Position numbers and translations under genes: made by a program. From Erwinia sorbitola (GTDB lineage Bacteria; Pseudomonadota; Gammaproteobacteria; Enterobacterales; Enterobacteriaceae): a stretch of 64,000 nt of DNA. Below, in pieces: positions 45,103 to 53,429 of the stretch; the first letter of the stretch is position 1; every line of letters starts with the position of its first letter. The stretch covers positions 4,219,501 through 4,283,500 of the forward strand of contig NZ_CP046509.1 of NCBI RefSeq assembly GCF_009738185.1. The letters run 5' to 3'. The notes beneath the pieces were generated by a model. The model saw only the letters and a program-made list of their open reading frames with translations. It had not been told where the DNA came from and ran no database searches.

Positions 45103-46794
45103 TTATGCCCAGTGTTTCTTCTTGCTGGTTTTACCAATACCTGGATTGCAGCTGTTGGTCGGATCCAGCTGATGGAAATGGTGCTGATGCTCTTCAGAGG
45201 CGTGATAAAGATGGCCAATATTATGTTCAGCCGGATATTTCGCCCCGCGCTGGTCAAGATACGCCAGGACTGCGGCTTTAAACTTCACGCTATCAACGCC
45301 GGGCTTGAGGATATAGTCCTGGTGATTCACCAGGCAGAAGAAGTGCCCGCAGCAGGAGTCTTCCAGCACCTGTGCCTGCAACTCTGGCGGCAGGCGGATC
45401 ATCCAGCGATCGTCGTTACGGCGCAGCGCCACATCAAAAGCAATCAGCCGATCGTCGGTATTAATCCCGGCGTACTCACAGTAAAACACCGTGCACGCCC
45501 CGACGCCGAAACGCACCAGAAATGCATCCTTCTGCTCCGCTTGCGTACAGTGGAACCATTCACCGTTGCGCGTGGCAAAGTAAGCCGTCAGCAGCCGGCT
45601 CATCTGTGGCACTTCATCACGTGCTACTTTGATCATCAAATGATGCTCATAGCGGCGATGATAGGAGAGCAGACGCGGCGCAACGGTGGATGGCATGATG
45701 TAATTGCCCCACTGGATCAGTCGATCGATAGTATTGTGCGGCAGCAGCCGGAGTTTTTTCACCAGCGCATCCCAGCGCGCTTTTTTCTGCATCAATGCCG
45801 GCAGCGCCGCCGGGCCGAAACGCTTTATCGACAAGAACATATGGCGCGCATAGCGCAGAGTCAGCCGGAATGCGTTGCGGTGAATGTATTCCGCCTGAAT
45901 CGGCAGCGTATCCAGCTGTTCAATCAGATAGCGGCGCAGCTCAAGCAGTACCTGCTCATCGTTGGTGCCGATATAGAAGGTATCTTCCTGCGGCGTGGCA
46001 TCAAAGGTGGCGAGGCGCACCGCAAAAACGATCACTTTTCCGGCGCAGCCCGCGCTGTCATGCAAATATTGCGGGTTGCCGTTAAAACGCGTAGGGGTGG
46101 TGGCATCCACATCTTTAATCACCCCGGCGTAGTCATCGGCCCAGATTTTTCCTTCCCAGTCAGGAGCGGTACCGGTGGTGTAATCCCCTGCTTCCAGCCG
46201 GGCGATCATCTCTTCGGGTGTACTTCCCAAATCGATCCCAAGATGGTTAATCAGATCCAGTTCACCGCTGTCATCGATTTGTGCAAACAGGGATTTTTCG
46301 GTAAACGCCGGGCCTCGCTGTAACAGCGATCCGCCAGAATTATTGCAGATACCGCCCACCACCGATGCGCCAATGCAGGATGATCCAATCACTGAGTGCG
46401 GCTCTTTGTTCCACGGCTTCAGGCTGGTTTCCAGCTCGGTCAGCGTACTGCCCGGGAAGGCGATAACCTGCTGTGCATTATCAATAACCTGCACACCTTT
46501 GATTTTACGCGTACTGACAATCACAACCGGACGATCGTAATCATTGCCGTGCGGCGTCGAGCCGCCAGTCACACCGGTGTTCGATGCCTGCATCAAGATA
46601 ATGGTGTCATTTTGCTGACAGACCTTGAGCACCTGCCACAGTTGCAGCAGCGTTTCCGGCAGCACCACCGCCAGCGCATCCCCATGCCCCACGCGGAAGC
46701 CTTTGCAGTAATACGCTTTCTGGTAACTGTCGGTGATTAGATTGTGCGGGTCGACGAGGTCGCCCAGTTGTTGCAGGGTCAAAGTGTGTTGCAT
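45103..46794 (-). CDS. dld: Quinone-dependent D-lactate dehydrogenase
   Basis: A 563-residue membrane-associated flavoprotein (E. coli Dld 571). The FAD-binding PCMH domain covers about 30-250, with QASNTGVTGGSTPHGNDY and SSCIGASVVGGICNNSGGSL. The middle and C-terminal parts have the membrane-binding cap and the EYIHRNAFRLTLRYA and EHNIGHLYHA segments. It oxidises D-lactate to pyruvate and feeds quinone. It is a single gene with its own promoter; nothing in the flanks suggests lactate permease. Confidence 0.94.
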   Translation of the reverse strand: MQHTLTLQQLGDLVDPHNLITDSYQKAYYCKGFRVGHGDALAVVLPETLLQLWQVLKVCQQNDTIILMQASNTGVTGGSTPHGNDYDRPVVIVSTRKIKGVQVIDNAQQVIAFPGSTLTELETSLKPWNKEPHSVIGSSCIGASVVGGICNNSGGSLLQRGPAFTEKSLFAQIDDSGELDLINHLGIDLGSTPEEMIARLEAGDYTTGTAPDWEGKIWADDYAGVIKDVDATTPTRFNGNPQYLHDSAGCAGKVIVFAVRLATFDATPQEDTFYIGTNDEQVLLELRRYLIEQLDTLPIQAEYIHRNAFRLTLRYARHMFLSIKRFGPAALPALMQKKARWDALVKKLRLLPHNTIDRLIQWGNYIMPSTVAPRLLSYHRRYEHHLMIKVARDEVPQMSRLLTAYFATRNGEWFHCTQAEQKDAFLVRFGVGACTVFYCEYAGINTDDRLIAFDVALRRNDDRWMIRLPPELQAQVLEDSCCGHFFCLVNHQDYILKPGVDSVKFKAAVLAYLDQRGAKYPAEHNIGHLYHASEEHQHHFHQLDPTNSCNPGIGKTSKKKHWA

Positions 46795-47236
46795 GTTATC
46801 GCTGCCTCTCCATAGCGCATTTTTTTAGCAACAGCGATTGTACCCCTGGGGATCAGCATGGGCCAGCATGCCAGGGGGATTATCTGTCAACTGTGAGCAC
46901 GAACAGCGAAACGGCTTTGTCCACCACGAATAATTTTTTTTCATCTCATCCCCCCGTCAGTAATGAATAAATAGTTATTTTTTGCTGCCGGATAGGAAAA
47001 TCTTCTTTATGCAAATTTTATTCACTTTTTATGCATATTAAAAACTTTTTCGCTGTTTTTCAGAAACTTGAATGTGATCAAAAAGTGAATAATTACGTAT
47101 TTTAGTGTGTTGACTTTGTTACAGAGCAGCGCCAGCATGTGCAACAGTTTCTGGCCCCAGTTGATTCTTAACTCACTGATAATACAGCGGGTAGGGGAGA
47201 TTTTTCCTGCTAATAAGAACAGATCGAGAGGATGCT
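46795..47236. other. Intergenic region between divergent dld and the permease gene
   Basis: About 440 bases with an AT-rich core around 46930-47120. It must hold both promoters. No operator or RNA gene can be named. Confidence 0.5.
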
Positions 47237-48634
47237 ATGTCTGACCAGGAAAACGCCACGCAAAACCTGCACCGAGGCCTGAGTTCGCGCCATATCCAGC
47301 TTATCTCACTGGGAGGTGCCATCGGTACCGGGTTGTTTATGGGAGCAGGTAAAACCATCGCTGTGTCCGGCACCTCGATCCTGATCACCTATGTGGTGGT
47401 GGGTTTCTTTATGTATATGGTGATGCGGGCCATGGGTGAGCTGCTGCTGACCCGGCTGGATTACCGCTCCTTCGCAGATTTTGTTTCCGACTACCTCGGC
47501 CCGAAGGCCAGCTTCTTTCTCGGCTGGTCGTACTGGCTTAGTTGGGTGGTGACCTGTATTGCTGATGTGGTGGTGTGCGGTGGGTATATGCAGTTCTGGC
47601 TACCCGAACTGTCGCCGTGGATCCCGGCGCTGATTACCCTTGGGCTGCTCTGTCTGTTTAATCTGCTGTCGGTGAAAATGTTTGGCGAGGCTGAGTTCTG
47701 GTTTGCGATTATTAAAGTGATCGCCATCGTCGCGCTGATTGTTACCGGCATCTGGATGATTGCCAGCGGCTGGACATCGCCAGATGGCGTCACCGCCTCG
47801 CTGCACAATCTCAGCGATCCGCAGGTATTCCTGCCACACGGTATCGTCGGCTTCTTTGCCGGTTTCCAGATCGCAATTTTCTCCTACACCGGCATCGAGT
47901 TGCTGGGCACCATGAGCGCTGAGACAAAATCGCCGGAGAAGGTGCTGCCGAAGGCTATCCGGGCGATTCCGCTGCGCATTATTATCTTCTATGTACTGTC
48001 GATGGTGGTGATCATTGCCGTGACCTCCTGGCAGCATATCTCGCCGGATACCAGCCCGTTTGTTACGCTGTTTGCCAGGGCCGGGCTGCCTGCTGCTGCC
48101 GCAGTGATTAACTTTGTTGCCCTGACGTCGGCAATGTCATCTGCTAATAGCGGCGTCTACTCCAGCACGCGAATGCTGTACGGCCTGTCGCTGGAGCAGC
48201 ATGCTCACTGGCAGTTTCGCACTCTGTCGCGCACCACTCGCATTCCGGTACGCAGCCTGATGTTCTCCTGCTTCTGTATGCTAAGTGGTACGCTGCTGCT
48301 GTTCCTGGTGCCGAACGTTATGACGCTGTTTACCGTGGTGTCGACGCTGGCGGCAATTCTGGTGATTTATACCTGGGGGATGATTCTGGTGGCGTATCTG
48401 GTGTATCGCAAACGCAGCCCGGAGCTGCACCAGCGCTCGACGTTTAAAATGCCCGCCGGGATTCTGATGAGCTGGCTGACGCTGCTGTTCTTTCTGTTTT
48501 CACTGGTGGTGATGGTGTTTGATCCGGATACGCTGATGGCGCTGTGCGCAATGCCGCTGTGGTTTATTTTGCTGGCGTGGGTCTGGCGCGTGAAGCAGCG
48601 CCGGGAACAGGCGGATGTGGTTCATGCTGCTTAG
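47237..48634 (+). CDS. CycA-type amino acid permease (APC superfamily)
   Basis: A 465-residue permease of the amino acid transporter family, with twelve membrane segments. The first segment has HIQLISLGGAIGTGLFMGAG and the pattern ALTSAMSSANSGVYSSTRML in TM8, both typical of CycA and its paralogues. E. coli CycA (470) imports D-Ala, D-Ser, Gly and cycloserine. Similarity looks like a paralogue rather than cycA itself, so D-amino acids are only a guess. The start is 5 bases after GAGAGGATG. A REP-like hairpin follows the stop. Confidence 0.87.
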   Translation: MSDQENATQNLHRGLSSRHIQLISLGGAIGTGLFMGAGKTIAVSGTSILITYVVVGFFMYMVMRAMGELLLTRLDYRSFADFVSDYLGPKASFFLGWSYWLSWVVTCIADVVVCGGYMQFWLPELSPWIPALITLGLLCLFNLLSVKMFGEAEFWFAIIKVIAIVALIVTGIWMIASGWTSPDGVTASLHNLSDPQVFLPHGIVGFFAGFQIAIFSYTGIELLGTMSAETKSPEKVLPKAIRAIPLRIIIFYVLSMVVIIAVTSWQHISPDTSPFVTLFARAGLPAAAAVINFVALTSAMSSANSGVYSSTRMLYGLSLEQHAHWQFRTLSRTTRIPVRSLMFSCFCMLSGTLLLFLVPNVMTLFTVVSTLAAILVIYTWGMILVAYLVYRKRSPELHQRSTFKMPAGILMSWLTLLFFLFSLVVMVFDPDTLMALCAMPLWFILLAWVWRVKQRREQADVVHAA

Positions 48635-48640
48635 AGCGTA

Positions 48641-48660
48641 GGGCGAGGCAAACCTCGCCC
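48641..48660. repeat. REP-like palindrome between the permease gene and gdhA
   Basis: GGGCGAGG and CCTCGCCC pair around CAAA between convergent genes. It shares the GGGCGAGG/CCTCGCCC arms of the 71-bp array at 27008. Confidence 0.72.
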
Positions 48661-48683
48661 GTTCTTCCTGCGGGCAGTTGGGG

Positions 48684-50027
48684 TTACAGTACGCCCTGTG
48701 CCAGCATCGCATCGGCCACTTTAACAAACCCGGCAATATTCGCGCCGTGCACGTAGTGGGTCTGCTTCCCTTCCCCGCCGTGCTCTACGCAGGCGTGGTG
48801 GATATCCAGCATGATATGTTGCAGGCGAATATCGACCTTCTCAGCTTTCCAGCTCAGACGCGCCGCATTCTGCGCCATTTCAAGGCCGGAAGTTGCCACA
48901 CCGCCCGCATTCGCGGCTTTACCCGGAGCAAACAGCACGCCGGCATCAAGGAAGGCATCGGTCGCCTGAATGGTGGTGGGCATATTGGCCCCTTCGGCTA
49001 CCGCTTTGACACCATTGGCGATCAGCTGACGCGCCGCAGGCAGGTCGAGTTCGTTCTGCGTTGCGCAAGGTAAGGCGATATCCACCGGTACGTTCCAAGG
49101 CTGCTGCCCGGCAAGATAGACCAGGTTGAGTTCCCGCGCATAGTCTTCCACGCTGCCGTAACGCACGTTTTTGATGTCAGCCAGCAGCGCCAGCTTCTCA
49201 GGAGTAAACCCGGCTTCATCCACCACGGTGCCGCGCGAGTCAGAGGCGGTGAGCACGCGCGCGCCCAGCTCCATCGCTTTTTCAATGGCGAACTGTGCCA
49301 CATTGCCTGCACCGGATACCGCGACGCTACTGCCTTCAAAGCCCAGCCCATGGCGTTTTAACATCGCATCAGTGAAGTATACCAGGCCATAGCCGGTGGC
49401 TTCCGGGCGGATCAGGCTTCCGCCAAACGACAGACCTTTGCCGGTAAACACGCAGGCGGTGTTATTCGACAGCTTTTTCATCATCCCGGCCATAAACGCC
49501 ACTTCACGACCGCCAACGCCGATATCGCCCGCAGGGACATCGGTATCAGGACCAAGGTGTCGATACAGTTCTGTCATCAGCGCCTGGCAGAAGCGCATCA
49601 CTTCCGCGTTACTTTTACCTTTCGGATTAAAATCAGACCCGCCTTTACCGCCGCCCATTGGCAACGTGGTCAGCGCATTTTTAAATGTCTGCTCAAAGCC
49701 CAGGAATTTCAGAATCGACAGGTTCACCGATGGGTGGAAACGCATTCCCCCTTTATAAGGGCCAATCGATGAGCTGAACTGCACACGCCATGCGCGGTTT
49801 ACCTGAACCTGACCTTTATCATCCGTCCATGCAACGCGGAACTGGATCACTCGTTCCGGTTCGACCAGCCGCTCCAGCAGACTTTGTTCCTGATACTGGG
49901 GATTACGCTCAAGGAATGGCCACAGCGAAGTGAACACTTCGCGTACGGCTTGCAGATATTCCGGCTGGTGCGGGTCGCGCTGCTGAACAGAGGTAAGAAA
50001 AGACTCCAGAGAGTGAAAAGCTGTCAT
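48684..50027 (-). CDS. gdhA: NADP-specific glutamate dehydrogenase
   Basis: A 447-residue enzyme, exactly the E. coli GdhA length. Marks are TTLPMGGGKGGSDFNPKGKS with the catalytic lysine, PAGDIGVGGREVAFM, and the Rossmann glycine pattern SGAGNVAQFAIEKA. It makes glutamate from 2-oxoglutarate and ammonium. It has a good AAGGAATTA site. It is a single gene; a long region upstream is shared with the lipid kinase gene. Confidence 0.96.
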   Translation of the reverse strand: MTAFHSLESFLTSVQQRDPHQPEYLQAVREVFTSLWPFLERNPQYQEQSLLERLVEPERVIQFRVAWTDDKGQVQVNRAWRVQFSSSIGPYKGGMRFHPSVNLSILKFLGFEQTFKNALTTLPMGGGKGGSDFNPKGKSNAEVMRFCQALMTELYRHLGPDTDVPAGDIGVGGREVAFMAGMMKKLSNNTACVFTGKGLSFGGSLIRPEATGYGLVYFTDAMLKRHGLGFEGSSVAVSGAGNVAQFAIEKAMELGARVLTASDSRGTVVDEAGFTPEKLALLADIKNVRYGSVEDYARELNLVYLAGQQPWNVPVDIALPCATQNELDLPAARQLIANGVKAVAEGANMPTTIQATDAFLDAGVLFAPGKAANAGGVATSGLEMAQNAARLSWKAEKVDIRLQHIMLDIHHACVEHGGEGKQTHYVHGANIAGFVKVADAMLAQGVL

Positions 50028-50559
50028 GACTAATTCCTTGTTCGAAATGATCTAACTCTGATGCGGATAGGTATTGTTAGGGTAATCAGAGAGATGATGT
50101 TGTGCTTCTGGGACTATATCACCGGCTTTACGAGGTACAACAAAAAACTTATGACCTGCAATTCGCAGGTAAAAGAGGCTGATAAGTCGCCAGGCGGCAT
50201 CAACACTGAGCACAAGCGTAAAATCTTATCTTCCTGCCATAAGAAAAAGTTATCACCAGGCGACTTTTCATAAATGTTGATGATTATGGCCTGCCTGCTG
50301 GCAGCGAGAGAGTGTCGAATCAATATCCGTATCCGATACTAAAAAAGGCCTTTTAATGACAAGGGATAACCATCGATTATTTTTACCTGCATGCAGACTT
50401 TATTTCTCCTTATTTCCCTTACAAAGGGATTATTCTATTCATCACTCACAACAGTTAACCCGCTTATAAATGTAAACTTTGGCAATACAGGTTGCCGTTA
50501 ATATTTGAGTATGATTCCATCAATCCTCCAGACATTTCGCTTTGCACCTGAGAACAATA
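50028..50559. other. Intergenic region between gdhA and the lipid kinase gene, with pseudoknot candidate
   Basis: About 530 bases holding two divergent promoters. It contains two interleaved 8-bp complementary pairs: AAGTCGCC (50184-50191) with GGCGACTT (50259-50266), and CATCAACA (50198-50205) with TGTTGATG (50275-50282). The interleaved order is that of a pseudoknot. Reading frames there (50061-50273 plus, 50114-50323 minus) have no support. Confidence 0.5.
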
Positions 50560-51465
50560 ATGATGAAGCCGGATAGTAAAATTATTCAGGAAATGCCGAT
50601 CGGACTGTTGCTGATAAATGAGCACTCGCGCAATGGAAAAGCCAATAAACAGCAGGCGCTGTCACTGTTAACGGCCCAGGGGATTCAGGTGATTGAACCT
50701 GAGCCACACGACCGCCGCAACAGCAGTGAGATTATTCTCGCCTACGCTGACCGCATCGATATGGTGATTATTGGTGGCGGGGACGGCAGCCTGAACGCCG
50801 CCGCCAAAGGATTAATGCATAGCGGACTGCCGCTGGGTGTGCTGCCGCTCGGCACCGCCAATGATTTCGCGCGCACCATCGGTATCGCTCATGATCTTAC
50901 CCTGGCGGTAAAAACGATTGCTGCCGGGCATCAGCGCCCCATCGACTTAGGTGAGGTCAACGGCCATCCGTTTTTCAATGTCTCCAGCATCGGTTTTTCC
51001 GCTACGCTGGCGCACCATTTAACTGCGGAATCCAAAAAACGCTGGGGCACCTTTGGCTATGCGCTGGCGGCGTTTAAGCTGCTAAAACAGAGCCGCCCGT
51101 TCAGCGCCACCCTTGAGTATGACGGCATCGCCGAGAAGGTAAAAACGGTGCAGGTTTCCGTTGGTAATGGCCGCTTCTACGGCGGTGGCATGACGGTGGA
51201 GCAGAGCGCTGCGCCAGACGATGGTCGCCTGGATATTTACAGCCTGGAAGTGGCGCACTGGTGGGAAATGATCGCTCTGCTACCCGCCCTGCGGCGCGGC
51301 ACCCACGGGCGCTGGCGTAAAGTGCGAACCTTATCCACCACCGCCATGACGCTGACCACCCGTCGGCCCCATAATATTAACGCTGACGGTGAGCTGATCG
51401 GGCAGACGCCCGCCCGATTTTCCATCAGGCCACATGCAATTAATGTTTTTGCTCCAGAGGGCTGA
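50560..51465 (+). CDS. YegS-like lipid kinase
   Basis: A 301-residue diacylglycerol-kinase catalytic domain protein related to E. coli YegS (299). The nucleotide motif GGGDGSLNAAAKGL near residue 73 and PLGTANDFARTIG near 100 are intact, and the C-terminal NADGELIG completes the second domain. YegS phosphorylates phosphatidylglycerol in vitro. ATGs at 50560 and 50563 are both possible. It is preceded by a possible structured RNA region and followed by the transposon-truncated gene. Confidence 0.9.
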   Translation: MMKPDSKIIQEMPIGLLLINEHSRNGKANKQQALSLLTAQGIQVIEPEPHDRRNSSEIILAYADRIDMVIIGGGDGSLNAAAKGLMHSGLPLGVLPLGTANDFARTIGIAHDLTLAVKTIAAGHQRPIDLGEVNGHPFFNVSSIGFSATLAHHLTAESKKRWGTFGYALAAFKLLKQSRPFSATLEYDGIAEKVKTVQVSVGNGRFYGGGMTVEQSAAPDDGRLDIYSLEVAHWWEMIALLPALRRGTHGRWRKVRTLSTTAMTLTTRRPHNINADGELIGQTPARFSIRPHAINVFAPEG

Positions 51466-51515
51466 GGAAGCAGATTGCCCGTAGCTCTGCGAGCAACGAT
51501 AGCGGATATTTATTT

Positions 51516-51779
51516 TTACTTTAATATGCTGAGTAATTCACTCATCAGCTCAGAAGCATCCTGTTTATAGTCCGATTCCCACCGTTTTTGCCAGTCAGTG
51601 GGTTTACCCTCCTGTTCCCATTCAGAAAGAGCGCATGCGTTGATGATTTCTAATTCAAACCATAGCTGATGATATTCGGCCTTGCTTTTTTCATCCTCAA
51701 AAAGCTCACTTATCCGATCGAGGTATTCTGCATAGCTAACAAAGCGTGCAAAACTAACCAGATCATTCAATGACTGATA
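51516..51779 (-). pseudogene. Hypothetical protein truncated at its 5' end by the transposon
   Basis: The last 87 residues of an unrecognised protein, rich in acidic and aromatic residues (LWFELEIINACALSEWEQEG, ending MSELLSILK). The frame runs from the transposon border at 51780 to a normal stop. The only possible start codons (TTG, CTG) are inside the transposon end, so the original start was lost when the element inserted. The missing part is not found to the right of the element, so the insertion was accompanied by a deletion or rearrangement. Small acidic proteins of this kind are often immunity proteins, but that is a guess. Confidence 0.6.
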
Positions 51780-51780
51780 A

Positions 51781-51830
51781 TGTAACAGCAAAGTTGTAAT
51801 GTCCGCCTTGGGCTAAGTTAAGATGTCCGG
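51781..51830 (+). repeat. Left transposon end with two transposase-binding motifs
   Basis: Motif copies GCAAAGTTGTAATGTCC (51788-51804) and GCTAAGTTAAGATGTCC (51812-51828) are 24 bases apart. They are the mirror image of the pair at 56139-56187. Confidence 0.75.
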
Positions 51831-51855
51831 CGTGTATAATCAAGTAAGGATTACC

Positions 51856-53259
51856 ATGACGGCTCTCGCAGCGGAGTTTTTCACTTTGGATGAAGTTAAC
51901 CGACTCAAGATAATTCAGGACGTCATCGACCGGCGTCTGACAACACAGATGGCAGCTCAGCGGCTTGGGATATCCGACCGTCAGTGCCGCCGTCTTCTTG
52001 CGCGTTATCGTGAAGATGGTCCACTTGGAATGACCAGCCGTCGCCGTGGTAAAGCAAGCAACCATCAGTTGCCGCAGGGACTGGCTGCTTATGCGCTCAA
52101 TATTATTCGAGAACGCTATAACGATTTCGGCCCGACACTGGCCTGCGAAAAGCTGTCTGAGGTTCATGGCGTACATATTTCCAAAGAAACTGTGCGTAAG
52201 CTGATGACTCAGGCCAGTTTGTGGGTCCCACGTAAGCAACGTGCGCCAAAAATTCAGCAGCCTCGTTACCGTCGTGCCTGTGCCGGTGAACTCATACAAA
52301 TCGACGGCTGTGATCATCACTGGTTTGAAAACCGGGGACCTAAGTGTACGGCACTGGTTTACGTAGACGATGCAACCAGTCGTTTAATGCAGCTTCGTTT
52401 TGTGAAATCTGAGTCTACTTTCACCTATTTTGAAGCGACCCGTGGCTATATCGAAAAACATGGTAAACCGCTGGCACTGTACAGCGACAAAGCCAGTGTA
52501 TTCAGGATCAACAATAAAAATGCAACCGGCGGCGACGGCGATACACAGTTTGGCCGTGCGATGCATGAACTGAACATTCAGACCATCTGTGCAGAAACCA
52601 GCGCAGCAAAAGGTCGTGTTGAGCGGGCGCATCTGACCCTTCAGGACAGACTGGTCAAGGAACTCAGGCTTCAGGGCATCAGCACCATGGAAGCTGCAAA
52701 CGCATTTGCCGAAGAGTTCATGAACGATTACAACCGACGTTTCTCAAAAGCGCCTCGCTAGGAGTTCGATGTTCACCGGGAACTGGATGTCGATGATGAT
52801 CTTGATATGGTGTTTACTTGGCGTGAAGCCCGCCGCGTGTCGAAATCACTCACGGTGCAATACGACAAAGTGCTTTATCTCATTGAAGACAGTGAATTCA
52901 GTCGTCGGGCGATTGGTAAATATATTGATGTTTGGCATTACCCTGACGGACATAAAGAGCTCCGGCTTAATGGCGTATCACTTCCCTACTCCACCTATGA
53001 CAAACTGTCTGAAATCGATCAGGGTGCCATTGTGGACAATAAACGTCTTGGCCGTGCGCTGGAAATGGCGCAACTGGTGCAGGCCGAACGGGATAATAAC
53101 CGGTCACAATCAGTGCCATCCGGTGACGGCCCTTCACGCAGGCGCAAAGCCCCTACGACGAAGAAATCCCAGCGTTCTTTGGATCAGGACGATATGTTCA
53201 ATGCACTTGTAAAACTTCAGTCGCGTTCTGAAGAAATATTTGGGAAGAAACAGATATAA
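51856..53259 (+). pseudogene. ISNCY family transposase interrupted by one in-frame TAG
   Basis: A 467-codon transposase reading frame with the N-terminal helix-turn-helix domain (RLTTQMAAQRLGISDRQCRR), a DDE integrase core (IQIDGCDHHWFENRGP, VYVDDATSRLMQL, YSDKASVFR, and the final acidic residue in AAKGRVERAHLTLQD) and a basic C-terminal tail. The catalytic part is complete. A TAG at 52759-52761, at the position of a His codon in related proteins, splits it; the remaining 165 codons continue in the same frame with clear homology. The damage is therefore a single nonsense change. An ATG at 51856 after AAGGATTACC is the start. Confidence 0.88.
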
Positions 53260-53376
53260 AAAGCCCAAGTGATTAATTCGGACCATTATTCCTGTCAGTT
53301 TTTAGTCTGAGTAACATGTGTAGCAGATGCTACTTCGTCGTAATAGCCTATCAAAGGTTTCCTGTCTATCGGAACT

Positions 53377-53402
53377 TCTGTGCCTTACAAATAAGGCACA
53401 GA
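53377..53402. terminator. Bidirectional terminator hairpin between transposase and ATPase genes
   Basis: TCTGTGCCTTA pairs with TAAGGCACAGA around CAAA (11-bp perfect stem) between the two convergent genes. T tracts are short. Confidence 0.7.
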
Positions 53403-53429
53403 ACCCACAATATACAAGCAATTTAGCAG

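Noticed and set aside
50061..50323. Frames on both strands in the gdhA-lipid kinase gap
   Set aside because: No start signals, no recognisable pattern; the region looks regulatory.
53262..53300. A right transposon end directly after the transposase gene
   Set aside because: GGACC and GCCCAAG pieces are present, but the motif pair GGACAT-n-ACTTwGC seen at 56139-56187 is not, so the distant pair is the better right end.
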